A DNA stretch of 64,000 nucleotides from contig JAOARG010000044.1 in assembly GCA_025210655.1 (NCBI GenBank), positions 1-64,000 on the forward strand. Direction: 5' to 3'. Positions 34,772-44,306 of the stretch are shown piece by piece; the first letter of the stretch is position 1; the number at the start of each line of letters is the position of its first letter. This DNA comes from Bacillota bacterium (lineage in GTDB: Bacteria; Bacillota; Clostridia; Peptostreptococcales; Acidaminobacteraceae). The position numbers and the translations under genes were made by a program. Below the pieces are notes generated by a model. It searched no databases and had not been told where the DNA came from. It worked only from the letters and a program-made list of their open reading frames with translations.

Positions 34772-35215
34772 TCACGAAAAATAAAGTGTTGTTAATGCAA
34801 CAATTATAAATCTTATAGACCTAGCAATGGTCGCCACAAAAATCAACTTAACCCTACTCATCCTCAAAACTCCTGATATTAGAGCAAAAAATTTATAAGG
34901 AAGTGGTGTTAGGGCGGCAATACCTACCGACCAAAAGCCATACTTTTCAAATATTACTTCAGCACGTTCTTTTTTTTTCGAGTTAAAGAATCTGTCTAAA
35001 AATTTCTCTCCCCCTAAAAATCCAATCTGATGACTAATTACAGCTCCTAAGACAGATCCAGTAACCGCCACAATAGTTGCTCTAATAGCGTTAAAAGGAG
35101 AGTTCAATATATTTAGTACCAAGGATCCCTCTACAGGAATTGGTAAAAATACAGCCTCACAAACACTATGAACAAAGAGACCCACTAGACCTATACGATT
35201 TAAAAACTCCATCAT
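34772..35215 (-). CDS. VTT/DedA-type membrane protein (YqaA-like)
   Basis: A 147-residue membrane protein of the VTT (SNARE-associated/DedA) superfamily. Four or so hydrophobic segments are seen. The conserved features are EAVFLPIPVEG near the start, GSVLGAVISHQIGFLGG in the middle and TPLPYKFFALISGVLRM later. Members help move lipids or maintain membrane potential. It is the last gene of a run after a PII-like protein and a two-component pair. The start could also be a GTG nine bases upstream. Confidence 0.75.
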   Translation of the reverse strand: MMEFLNRIGLVGLFVHSVCEAVFLPIPVEGSLVLNILNSPFNAIRATIVAVTGSVLGAVISHQIGFLGGEKFLDRFFNSKKKERAEVIFEKYGFWSVGIAALTPLPYKFFALISGVLRMSRVKLIFVATIARSIRFIIVALTTLYFS

Positions 35216-35265
35216 CTCAATCACATCCTAGAAAGAAACTAAACTACCTTCTTGGCTTAGAAAAA

Positions 35266-35613
35266 TTAAACATTTTTATTTCCCAAATCATAACATTCAA
35301 TTACTGGTAAAACAAAGATAAAGCCAACACCCTTTTCTCCAAAATCAGCAACCCTTTCCCTTATGTCATCAACAACTTCATCAAGTTTAGTTTTTTCTTT
35401 AATTATACTAATAATAGTCTTGTTATAGGGCTTATTACCATCTAAATACTTTCTCATAGATCCAATTATAGGAATCTCTACATGGTGATTAAGAAGCACT
35501 CGCCCCATACCTCTGGAATCCAGTGTTGTCGCTCCAACATGGTGTTCATATAATATTTCATGTATCATATCAATTTTCATAACATCATTAATTATTATAC
35601 ATAGAGCATACAT
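35266..35613 (-). CDS. PII-like signalling protein
   Basis: A 115-residue protein with the ferredoxin-like pattern of the PII superfamily. The start ALCIIINDVMKIDMI, then GATTLDSRGMGRVLL at the position of the PII beta2/T-loop entry, and a final VGFIFVLPV strand fit. The T-loop Tyr that is uridylylated in GlnB is not seen. No ammonium transporter or glutamine synthetase lies nearby; the neighbours are a sensor kinase and a VTT membrane protein. It may sense a nucleotide or metal for that cluster. GGAGG precedes the ATG. Confidence 0.65.
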   Translation of the reverse strand: MYALCIIINDVMKIDMIHEILYEHHVGATTLDSRGMGRVLLNHHVEIPIIGSMRKYLDGNKPYNKTIISIIKEKTKLDEVVDDIRERVADFGEKGVGFIFVLPVIECYDLGNKNV

Positions 35614-35630
35614 CTTTTTCCCTCCAATTA

Positions 35631-37025
35631 TTATATGGTAGGTAATTCTACTATTATATTAGTTCCGACATTAAGTTTTGAGTTAATAGTCATACTTCCA
35701 CCATGCATTTTTATTATTTCATCACAAATAGCAAGTCCTATTCCACTTCCTGATTTCTTATTATCAAACTTATAGAACTTCTCCTTGATTTTATCTAAAT
35801 GATCTTCTGGTATACCGATTCCATTATCACTTACAGTTATAATTACTTTACCCTTTTTATAAGTTACATCTAAATGAATTTTTTTATCTTCACCTGTAAA
35901 TTTAACTCCATTATCAAGTAAATTAATGATAATTTGTCTAAATCTGTTTCTATCTAAGAGAAGATTACTTCTTTCTCCATTTATTCCATATGTTAAATCA
36001 ATTTTCTCTTTCAAGGCCCTAGGCTTGAATAGATTAATTATATCGATTATTTCATGATTTAAATCCGTCTCTTCCTTATTTAAAATCAATCTATTGCTCT
36101 CTAGCTTTGAAAAATCAAGAAGTTCTTCAACCATTTTTGATAGTCTTGTTGATTCTCTGATAATTATTTCTAATCCCTTTCGACTAACTTTTTTATCTTC
36201 AAAATCATCAACTAAGATCGTTTCTCCCCATCCCTTTATTGATGTTAAGGGAGTCCTTAACTCATGAGAAATCGAAGAAATGAATTCATTCTTCAAATCC
36301 TGACCTTTCTTTATTTCCCTAGCCATATAATTTATGGTTTCAGCCAGTTGACCTATTTCATCATCATATTGTTTCTTGATAGAAAGATTCAGCTGCCCCT
36401 TAGCCATCTCATTGGAAACATCATTTATTTCCTTTATTGGATTAAGAATAGATCTTGCAAACACAAGTGATAGAATAAATAAAAGAACAATAATAAGTGC
36501 AAATATTACTACTGATAATAGTATCCCTGAGTTAATATAATTATCTAGACTCTCTAAAGACGTTATATATCTTAAGACCCCTAATATCTGCCCATTGTTT
36601 ATTCTTATAGGTGATGCAATTACCATAACCTTTTCACTGTTAACAATTGATTTCCCAACCCTACTGGTAATTAAACCTTCCCTAGCCTCTATAAAATCAT
36701 CAGTATTCAATTTTTTTTCAATTTGAAAACCTGATGATGAGCTAATTATATTACCGTTTAAATCAAGTATTTGAAGTTCTGCGTACTTATCATAGTTATA
36801 ATCCTTCATTATCTTAGGAGCGAGAACATAAATATTGGATTTATCGTCATCTAAATAATTCTCATAAAAATTAGCAGTAATTTTAGCTCTATTATCAAGA
36901 TTTTGCTGGATTAAATCGTAATTATAATTCTTGAATGTAAAGACAAAAATCATTTCAATTACGACTATGAACACAACAATGGCAAGAATATAGTTTCTAA
37001 CCCATCTTTTTTTGATTCCACCCAA
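35631..37025 (-). CDS. Sensor histidine kinase, PhoR/WalK type
   Basis: A 464-residue membrane kinase with TM helices near residues 12-33 and 165-190 flanking an extracytoplasmic sensor. A HAMP domain is followed by the HisKA box SSISHELRTPLTSIKGWGE and an ATPase domain (NLLDNGVKF, VSDNGIGIPE, GSGIGLAI). I prefer a TTG start at 37025, with AGGAAG six bases upstream, because it begins right after the regulator's stop; an ATG at 37055 would overlap that gene. It pairs with the OmpR-type regulator just upstream. Confidence 0.85.
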   Translation of the reverse strand: MGGIKKRWVRNYILAIVVFIVVIEMIFVFTFKNYNYDLIQQNLDNRAKITANFYENYLDDDKSNIYVLAPKIMKDYNYDKYAELQILDLNGNIISSSSGFQIEKKLNTDDFIEAREGLITSRVGKSIVNSEKVMVIASPIRINNGQILGVLRYITSLESLDNYINSGILLSVVIFALIIVLLFILSLVFARSILNPIKEINDVSNEMAKGQLNLSIKKQYDDEIGQLAETINYMAREIKKGQDLKNEFISSISHELRTPLTSIKGWGETILVDDFEDKKVSRKGLEIIIRESTRLSKMVEELLDFSKLESNRLILNKEETDLNHEIIDIINLFKPRALKEKIDLTYGINGERSNLLLDRNRFRQIIINLLDNGVKFTGEDKKIHLDVTYKKGKVIITVSDNGIGIPEDHLDKIKEKFYKFDNKKSGSGIGLAICDEIIKMHGGSMTINSKLNVGTNIIVELPTI

Positions 37026-37026
37026 A

Positions 37027-37716
37027 TCAATCTTCCTTTCTCCATCTATATCCATAACCCCATATCGTCTTGATGTATTCTGGATTAGATGGATCATCTT
37101 CTATTTTTGATCTTATCCTTCTAATATTAACATCTACAATTTTCCAACTGCCTACGTAATTTTCTCCCCATATTTTATTTAAAATAAAATCTCTTGAAAG
37201 AGACTCTCCCTCATTTTCCATTAAAAGCTTAATTATTGAATACTCAATTTGAGTCAATTCAATTTCTTCATCATCTTTTAATATCTTTCTTCCATCATAA
37301 TCCAGTTTGAATGGACCACTTTTTAACTCTTTAGGTTTTTCAACTTCCATAAGTTCAATTCTTCTTACAAGTGCATCTATTCTAGCTACAAGCTCACTTG
37401 GACTAAATGGTTTTGTAACATAATCGTCAGCGCCAGCATATAGGCCGTTTATTTTATCCATCTCCTGTGTTCTCGCAGTGAGCATAATTATGCCCATAGT
37501 TTTGTTATCCTCCCTAAGTTTTTTACAAACCTGAAATCCATCAATCCCCGGAAGCATAACATCAAGAACTGCAATATCAAATTTTTCTTTTTTTGCAATC
37601 TCAAGCGCATCTTCACCGGTTCCAGCTTCAAGAGCCTCAAAACCATTTCTTTTCAAGTTTATCATTATAAATTCTCTTATTTCTTCTTCATCTTCAAGTA
37701 CAAGTACTTTTCTCAT
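37027..37716 (-). CDS. OmpR-family response regulator
   Basis: A 229-residue regulator. The receiver has LEDEEEIRE, phospho-acceptor Asp in VLDVMLPGIDG near residue 53, TAR and KPFSPSELVARI. The winged helix at about 130-225 ends with TIWGYGYRW. It is coupled to the kinase downstream (one-base gap or overlap) and starts four bases after the lipoprotein gene, so all three are on one transcript. Confidence 0.9.
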   Translation of the reverse strand: MRKVLVLEDEEEIREFIMINLKRNGFEALEAGTGEDALEIAKKEKFDIAVLDVMLPGIDGFQVCKKLREDNKTMGIIMLTARTQEMDKINGLYAGADDYVTKPFSPSELVARIDALVRRIELMEVEKPKELKSGPFKLDYDGRKILKDDEEIELTQIEYSIIKLLMENEGESLSRDFILNKIWGENYVGSWKIVDVNIRRIRSKIEDDPSNPEYIKTIWGYGYRWRKED

Positions 37717-37719
37717 CTG

Positions 37720-39081
37720 TTAATTACCCCCGTCTCTATCTAAGTTCAATATTATAAAATTTTCTTTAACCGTATCAGTGTCTATTTCTATAGTTGGAAT
37801 ATCAGTGTTCTCAATTTCAGGATAAATATAAGCCATAAAAACTTTATTATATTTTTTATCAACCTGAATGAATGGTTTCTCATAATCAATATCTAATTTC
37901 TTTTCTGTCCATTCATTTGAATCAATTGAATACAATTCCATCAAAGGAATCTCTTCTTTTGACTTTGGCATCAAATAGTAAAAACTAGATACACTACTTT
38001 CATCACTAAGAACTTTTGTTTCAATACCGATATTCTTATCCCAGCTCTTAGGTAAAATAAATTGGTAAGTGCCTTTTTCATCTTGGAAAGATTCATATAC
38101 ATTTAAAAGACCATCTTCACTATCCCATTTATTCCAAACCCTAATCCACTGAGTTTTTTCCCCTTGATTGATATCTCCGCTTCTAGCTGCTGTTCTCAAT
38201 GTTGCGATTTCAATTATGCCATCACCATCCACGTCCCTAGATTCAATCAATTTAGTTTTGAATGTTTTGGCTGTGGATTTTGATGTAGTATCGTAGAAAA
38301 CATTTTTCAACTTATCATTTTCATATATTATCAAATCTGTAAAACCTGATCTATCACCGATTCTTGCATCAATAAATATACCTTCTGTGCTTGAATCAGC
38401 TTTTCCAAATGTTATTGAATAATAATCATCAATATAACCTTCCATGTGAACACTATCAATTAACTCAAACTCACTATCTACATACTCATACATCTGAGCC
38501 TTTGAAGTTCCTCTACTACTATTTCTTTTTATTAAAAACAACTCATCTACATTATTCTTATTTAAATCTCCAACAACAAACTTTGAATAAACATCCTGAA
38601 ACACTTCTACATTTTCATCTATACCTAATGAATATATTGTAATCCCTTTTTCAACTATATCTCCACCTTGCCATCCTAAAATCAATTCTTTTTTATTATC
38701 ATTATTTAAATCAACTATCTCTACCTGATCAATTGCAAAACCAATATTTTTTATGGTATACTGCACTGCCCAAAATGAATCTTTTTTACTTAAAACTGTA
38801 ATATATATTGGAGCTTCTTCACCTTCAACATAATTGAATACAAGAGCTTCTCTACTTCCATTTCCATCAACATCTACAAAGAAAATGGAATTTCTTATAT
38901 TACCATAGGTCGGATATAAAAACTCAGCATTGCCTGGAAGTTTGGAATAAATAACATTCTTTACTTCCTCTGTATCTTCATCCATTGTTGGTGGCTTCAT
39001 ATATTGTTCTACATTATTAATCGATGTACATCCACTTAAGATAGATGCAACAAAGATAAAAACTAAAATAATTTTTTTCAT
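37720..39081 (-). CDS. Lipoprotein with repeated Asp-rich loops
   Basis: A 453-residue predicted lipoprotein. The signal peptide ends in a lipobox ILSGC with Cys at residue 18. The body holds at least four DxDxDG-like loops (DVDGNGSREALVF, DLNNDNKKELILG, DLNKNNVDELFL, DVDGDGIIEIATL), a pattern of FG-GAP/VCBS-type propeller repeats with calcium sites. It is probably anchored on the outer face of the membrane. It precedes the OmpR regulator and kinase by four bases, suggesting that it senses or reports on the envelope for that system. GGAGG precedes the ATG. Confidence 0.75.
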   Translation of the reverse strand: MKKIILVFIFVASILSGCTSINNVEQYMKPPTMDEDTEEVKNVIYSKLPGNAEFLYPTYGNIRNSIFFVDVDGNGSREALVFNYVEGEEAPIYITVLSKKDSFWAVQYTIKNIGFAIDQVEIVDLNNDNKKELILGWQGGDIVEKGITIYSLGIDENVEVFQDVYSKFVVGDLNKNNVDELFLIKRNSSRGTSKAQMYEYVDSEFELIDSVHMEGYIDDYYSITFGKADSSTEGIFIDARIGDRSGFTDLIIYENDKLKNVFYDTTSKSTAKTFKTKLIESRDVDGDGIIEIATLRTAARSGDINQGEKTQWIRVWNKWDSEDGLLNVYESFQDEKGTYQFILPKSWDKNIGIETKVLSDESSVSSFYYLMPKSKEEIPLMELYSIDSNEWTEKKLDIDYEKPFIQVDKKYNKVFMAYIYPEIENTDIPTIEIDTDTVKENFIILNLDRDGGN

Positions 39082-39180
39082 TACCTTGCCTCCAAAATAT
39101 TCTAAAAACTTACTAAGGATATTTTTATCCTCCCTAATAATATAATACTATATTTTTTCTCTTGTAACATAGCATTAAAG

Positions 39181-42100
39181 CTATTGAATGATTAATTCTC
39201 CTTCACCCAAGACCTCTATAACGGTATTTTCAAATATAACTTCTTCTACTTTTAATTTTATTTTATAGATTCCTTCAGTATCTTTTTCCTCTTTAATAAT
39301 TATACTTAGTGTATTTCCATCATCTTGAATAGTAATGTTATCAATTTCACGAGAATAAGTGTACTTATCGGCATCAAATTTTAGTACTTCCCACTCATAA
39401 TCTATTTCAATCCCATCTCTATCAATAGATTTACCTATATCTATACCTTTATTATTTATCATGTTCGCTGAGAAAGAAGTTGAATTACTTTTTTTGTTCA
39501 GCATTTTCTCTCTTCCTAACTCCAACTTACTTATGGATACACTATCAATTATTTTCTTCTCTATACTATCAACTTTAGAAATATATTCTGTTTTTTCTTC
39601 ATTTGGAAGATTTTCAATCAATCTTCTTATTTCATTGGAAATATTATTATAGTTAGATAAACAGTATGCAATGGTCAAATCATCATCTAAAATATAAGTT
39701 AAATTCTCTAAGTTCATAAGAAGTTCTTCAACTTCATCTTTCATACTTGAACCATAGTAACTGTTGACCCCTTTTATAATAGTATAAAGTTCATAAATAG
39801 TGTATTCATTTTTAATCTTTAGATTGTCTATATAATACAGTGCATTTTCCGACTTAATATCATCCTTGGCAAAATAAGCAGTTTCCTGACTTAAATCCCT
39901 TAAATCTCTTGCTATTTTTTCTGAATCGAACATGTTGATTTTCTCAAAATAAGGCATATAATAATCTTTTATGTTATCCTTAACAACTATTTCAGATGAA
40001 TATTTTAAAATATCATCTTCATAAAATCTAAACAACATTTTTTCACCAATATTTATTGGTTCTTTAATCAAATATTGATTTTCTACACCATCATATATTT
40101 CAATTTCATCCATAGAGTCAATTCTATATAATTTTCCACTATATTTTTTTTCCTCTTCCCTTACTATATCCTCATCAATAGTAAGTTTTCCTGTATACTG
40201 GGGATCAGCAATAGCAAATACCTGACTGTCTATTGTTGGAGCTTTACCTTTTAAATATATCTCTCCATTACCATAATCAAGTAAATAGTCTGATTCATTC
40301 AATAACTCTATTGAAGTATGAACTACAAATTTTGAACCAATTTCTTCACTTTCTTTTATCAGGTCATCTCCTATTTTTTTATAATTACTATCTACTTTAT
40401 ACAAGGTAACATTATATTCATTTACATAATCATTGTATATTTCAATAGAACTATTATCTATAACTTTTGCAATCAAATACTGGTCAAAGTCAGCTTTAAA
40501 AGTCTCGCTATCAACTTCATTAGTATAATTAGGATCATTATAAACTTTAATAATATATCTGTCATCCTCTTCCAATCTATCATTTATCAAAATATTAACC
40601 TTTGTAGAATTACCGTCATCCACATTAACATTCAACAAGTCTAGTTCTAGGGAATCGCTTATGTTAAAAACTTTGTAGTACTTACCAAATACTGGTTTAT
40701 CATGAAAAATAGAAAGATTGTAATAATTGTATACTTCTACATGATCAACAGGATTGACATTCTTAAAATTAACTACAAACTTGTGTCTTCCAGAATAATC
40801 ATTTGGATTAAAGAAGCTTCTTCCTGAAATGTTTTTTATATAGCTCAAATCAAGATATATGTCTTTACTTTGAAATACATCATTAAACTTAAGACTAATA
40901 GCATTTAAGTCCTTATTTATATTATAACTTTCAATATTCGAGCTTACTTTATCTTCATCAATATAAAAGGCTTGACTCAAAAAAATCATAATTTCATTAT
41001 TCCCAAAAATTTTATACCCTAGTATTTCATTATTTTCAACACTACTATCATTATAATAACTTATGCTTCTTAACTTTTTCTCAATAAACAAACCTGAAAT
41101 TGACTTAATTCTATAACCATCCTTAGCTTTTAAGACTTTTCCACTTTTAAAGTAAACAACAGATTCATCTTCATCACGAAACCATAGACTATTACATTCT
41201 AAAATTTCATTCGTTTCTGTATTTTCAAGAATCACCTTGATATCTTTAACATTCCCAATATTACTATTGAAATCAATTCTAAAAGTATTGCTATTGATAA
41301 AATCAAATTCTTTTACAAAATACTCTGTATTCAAATAGTTATATACGAAACTATGACTTTTTGTCCCCATTTCGTTCATATTATAATCAAGTATGTTCTT
41401 AACTGATAATAGATATTCTTTCCCTTTTTCTAAATTAGATACCTTCAATAATATTTGGTCTTCCTTATTATCATAAATCACTTCATTAGGATTTCCTACA
41501 AGGTTATCAACAATAAAATTCTCAGTATTCATGCAATTTACCTTGTTGATTTTCTCATCAAATCTTACACCAATTGTATTCTCATCAATTACAACAATTT
41601 CTGAAATCTTAGGGGACACATTGTCAACGACTTTGGAATCAAAGGCTATGTCCTCCATAGAAATTGTATTACCATACTCATCACTTATATTTTCAAAACC
41701 AATCATATACTTTGTATCCCTTGACATATTAGTGGTTTCAATAATTATCGAAGTAACATTATCATCAAAAGTGTATCCATCATTATCGAAATATATATTG
41801 GTAATCTGAATATTATTATTTATATGGTAATTTCCCGCATTAAAAATCTGCTTTTTCTGCAACTTACTATCATCAAATATTTTTACATTTAATCTATTCT
41901 TACCTAATGCTTCAACACTTAATATTTCAGGTCCTTTGAAATCTAAATTATCTTGTATTAGCTTTATATTTTTCTTATCCATAGTATTTTTACTATTACT
42001 ATTATCCTTTATATTACTGATAATAATATTATAGCTAGCTTTTTCTAAAGTATTACTGCTTTTTATCACTGCTTTTGTATGATTCTTTTCTGGAATTTCT

Positions 42101-43368
42101 ATAGTGCTTACAGAATCTATATCAACTTTACCAGAATCGCTGATTATACTATAATTCTTAATATTTTTCAAACTTAAATCATCTAATCCATTTAAATCAT
42201 TAAATATCAATTCTATTCTATCATTAGACCTTATTTCAGCTGAGAGCAACATGGGTTTTTCTAAGTCAACATCTCCTTGGATAATAAATTCTTCCCTCTC
42301 AAGTTTTTTTCCATCCAAAGCTTCTATGTTCTCTATAAATAAACTGTAATAACTATTTTTCTCTACTTTTTCAGTAGTTAAAATAACTGAATCTAAACTT
42401 TCACTTACTTTAGCATTAATAACTTTTATACCTTCAATACCGTATTTACTTATATCATTTGCGGAGTTTGGTACCAGTCTGTCATTAAATGAAATCAAAA
42501 CTTTATCATTATCAATAACTTTTAATTTATTAACAAACAACTTAGTTCCAGTATTCTTTTTTGGTGAAAAAGGATAATTTATGCCATTGTATTTCAAATA
42601 ATATTCCTTACTACCATCCATCCTTCCAAGGTTAAGTAAATAAGTATTTGAACCAAGATAATCAATCTCCTTAACATTTGTCTTCTTGAAAGGATTGCTT
42701 TTATCAACTATTTCTATTCCTAAACTATCAGAAGATATAGATTCACTGAACTTCACTACAACATTTTTAAGTGACAAAACTTCAATATTAACTATGGATC
42801 TGCTGTTTTTATTTAATTTTTGCTCAATCAAGTTCTCATATAGTGTGACATTTCTTCCATTTAAGTTTAAATCAAGAGCGTTAGCAATTGATTCCACCAT
42901 CATTTTTCTCGTTACCTTGTCTGTTTTAACTATATCTATATCAAGCTCTTTTGCTTTATAATCAATATATCTATCAGGAATTTCATAACCTAAAACTTTT
43001 AATATCGATCTTTCATACTCCTTGTCATCGATAGCATCATCCGGTCCAAATATTTCACTTCCTAAGTATTCGAAATATCCTTTTGAATAAGCCCAAGCAA
43101 TATAAGAACTATAATATGAATCTTCTACATCCTTAAATATACTTTTTACAGGATAATTTTCTGCGTATGTACTTTCACCCATTAGTCTTGCGATGATTAC
43201 AGCAAGTTCTTTTCGGGTAACAATATCATTAAGGCGCATACCGTGCTCATCACCTTTGATTATTTCTAACTCAGTAATTCTTGAATAGTCCGTTACTGAA
43301 AAGGATGAAGAAAGCAATAATACTAAGACCAAAACAATAAAAACATATTTATATAAATAACTCTTCAT
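39181..43368 (-). CDS. Giant S-layer-homology surface protein
   Basis: A 1395-residue secreted protein. A signal peptide covers residues 1-25. SLH-type segments lie at about 30-180 (TRKELAVIIARLMG, YYSSYIAWAYSKGYF), which bind cell-wall polymers. Then come many Ig-like modules of about 100 residues, in which VVKFSESI-, VLISFNDRLV- and IGVRFDEKI-like strands recur, as in S-layer adhesive arrays. The last 250 residues contain helical and further beta segments. It is likely a surface-layer or adhesion protein. ATG at 43368 follows GGAGG. No sortase signal was seen. Confidence 0.8.
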   Translation of the reverse strand: MKSYLYKYVFIVLVLVLLLSSSFSVTDYSRITELEIIKGDEHGMRLNDIVTRKELAVIIARLMGESTYAENYPVKSIFKDVEDSYYSSYIAWAYSKGYFEYLGSEIFGPDDAIDDKEYERSILKVLGYEIPDRYIDYKAKELDIDIVKTDKVTRKMMVESIANALDLNLNGRNVTLYENLIEQKLNKNSRSIVNIEVLSLKNVVVKFSESISSDSLGIEIVDKSNPFKKTNVKEIDYLGSNTYLLNLGRMDGSKEYYLKYNGINYPFSPKKNTGTKLFVNKLKVIDNDKVLISFNDRLVPNSANDISKYGIEGIKVINAKVSESLDSVILTTEKVEKNSYYSLFIENIEALDGKKLEREEFIIQGDVDLEKPMLLSAEIRSNDRIELIFNDLNGLDDLSLKNIKNYSIISDSGKVDIDSVSTIEIPEKNHTKAVIKSSNTLEKASYNIIISNIKDNSNSKNTMDKKNIKLIQDNLDFKGPEILSVEALGKNRLNVKIFDDSKLQKKQIFNAGNYHINNNIQITNIYFDNDGYTFDDNVTSIIIETTNMSRDTKYMIGFENISDEYGNTISMEDIAFDSKVVDNVSPKISEIVVIDENTIGVRFDEKINKVNCMNTENFIVDNLVGNPNEVIYDNKEDQILLKVSNLEKGKEYLLSVKNILDYNMNEMGTKSHSFVYNYLNTEYFVKEFDFINSNTFRIDFNSNIGNVKDIKVILENTETNEILECNSLWFRDEDESVVYFKSGKVLKAKDGYRIKSISGLFIEKKLRSISYYNDSSVENNEILGYKIFGNNEIMIFLSQAFYIDEDKVSSNIESYNINKDLNAISLKFNDVFQSKDIYLDLSYIKNISGRSFFNPNDYSGRHKFVVNFKNVNPVDHVEVYNYYNLSIFHDKPVFGKYYKVFNISDSLELDLLNVNVDDGNSTKVNILINDRLEEDDRYIIKVYNDPNYTNEVDSETFKADFDQYLIAKVIDNSSIEIYNDYVNEYNVTLYKVDSNYKKIGDDLIKESEEIGSKFVVHTSIELLNESDYLLDYGNGEIYLKGKAPTIDSQVFAIADPQYTGKLTIDEDIVREEEKKYSGKLYRIDSMDEIEIYDGVENQYLIKEPINIGEKMLFRFYEDDILKYSSEIVVKDNIKDYYMPYFEKINMFDSEKIARDLRDLSQETAYFAKDDIKSENALYYIDNLKIKNEYTIYELYTIIKGVNSYYGSSMKDEVEELLMNLENLTYILDDDLTIAYCLSNYNNISNEIRRLIENLPNEEKTEYISKVDSIEKKIIDSVSISKLELGREKMLNKKSNSTSFSANMINNKGIDIGKSIDRDGIEIDYEWEVLKFDADKYTYSREIDNITIQDDGNTLSIIIKEEKDTEGIYKIKLKVEEVIFENTVIEVLGEGELIIQ

Positions 43369-43478
43369 AACTACCTCCAATTATAGAGTAAATAAAAATC
43401 TATCAGAAAAAATTATACCATAAATAAACTATGTTTTAGAGTGCAGTGGATAATCATAATCTAAACTTAATATTTATA

Positions 43479-43516
43479 TGAAAATGGTTTTCAATTAAAA
43501 AGTAAAATGGTAAAAT
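43479..43516 (+). promoter_or_regulatory. Promoter and candidate metal-repressor operator
   Basis: The -35 element TTTTCA (43488-43493) is 17 bases from the -10 element TAAAAT (43511-43516). The inverted repeat TGAAAATGGTTTTCA at 43479-43493 overlaps the -35. This layout suits a repressor; given the metal transporter downstream, a Fur/Zur-like or MntR-type protein is plausible but not shown. Confidence 0.55.
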
Positions 43517-43559
43517 ACTTTTATACCTTTATCAAGAAGATGAATATAAGGAGAAAAAT

Positions 43560-44306
43560 ATGGATTTAATTAAACTAAATAACGTATCATATTCCATAGA
43601 TAGGAAAGCTATACTAAGAAATATTAATCTCCAAATCAATAGAAACGATTTTATCGGAGTAATTGGTCCAAATGGAGGAGGAAAAACTACCCTAATAAAA
43701 ATTTTATTAGGAATAATAAAACCCAGTGAAGGAAAAGTATTAAGCGAAAATGGCTTAAATGTAAAGTATGTCCCTCAATTTTCCAACTTTGAAAAAACTT
43801 TTCCTATAAAAGTTATTGATGTAGTCCTTTCTGGTCTTGAAAGGGGTAATCTAAAACCTTTTAGAAGATATTCAAAAGAAGAAAAAGAATATGCTATGAG
43901 TTTACTTGAGAAACTAGAAATAGGAGATTTAAAAGATAGACAAATAGGTGGTTTGTCCGGCGGGCAGATGCAAAAGGTATTAATACTAAGGGGAATAATC
44001 AGCAAACCTGATCTAATACTACTTGATGAACCAACAGCTAGCATTGATACTAAGTCAAAAAATACTATTTACTCATATCTAAAAGAACTTAATAAAGATA
44101 TGGCAATTTTCCTAGTAACACATGATATGGCAGTAATATCTTCATATGTGAAGACAGTTGGTTGTCTAAATATTGACTTCCACTACCACAATGATAAACA
44201 ACTTGATCAAGAATCCTTAGAAAAGACTTTCGGATGCCCTATAGATTTGATTGCCCATGGCTATCCCCATAGAGTATTGCCAAAGCATTGGGGGGATATA
44301 GAATGA
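43560..44306 (+). CDS. Metal ABC transporter ATP-binding protein (ZnuC-like)
   Basis: A 248-residue ABC ATPase. Walker A is GPNGGGKTT, the signature is GGLSGGQMQKV, Walker B is LILLDEPTAS, and the switch His is in LVTHDMAV. The C-terminus holds CLNIDFHYHND, a His-rich stretch seen in ZnuC/MntB-type proteins. It would power uptake of zinc or manganese. AAGGAG precedes the ATG. It overlaps the permease gene by four bases. Confidence 0.85.
   Translation: MDLIKLNNVSYSIDRKAILRNINLQINRNDFIGVIGPNGGGKTTLIKILLGIIKPSEGKVLSENGLNVKYVPQFSNFEKTFPIKVIDVVLSGLERGNLKPFRRYSKEEKEYAMSLLEKLEIGDLKDRQIGGLSGGQMQKVLILRGIISKPDLILLDEPTASIDTKSKNTIYSYLKELNKDMAIFLVTHDMAVISSYVKTVGCLNIDFHYHNDKQLDQESLEKTFGCPIDLIAHGYPHRVLPKHWGDIE

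Noticed and set aside
35266-35613. Classical GlnB/GlnK nitrogen regulator
   Set aside because: The T-loop Tyr is not seen and no ammonium transporter or glutamine synthetase gene is nearby; PII-like is the safer call.
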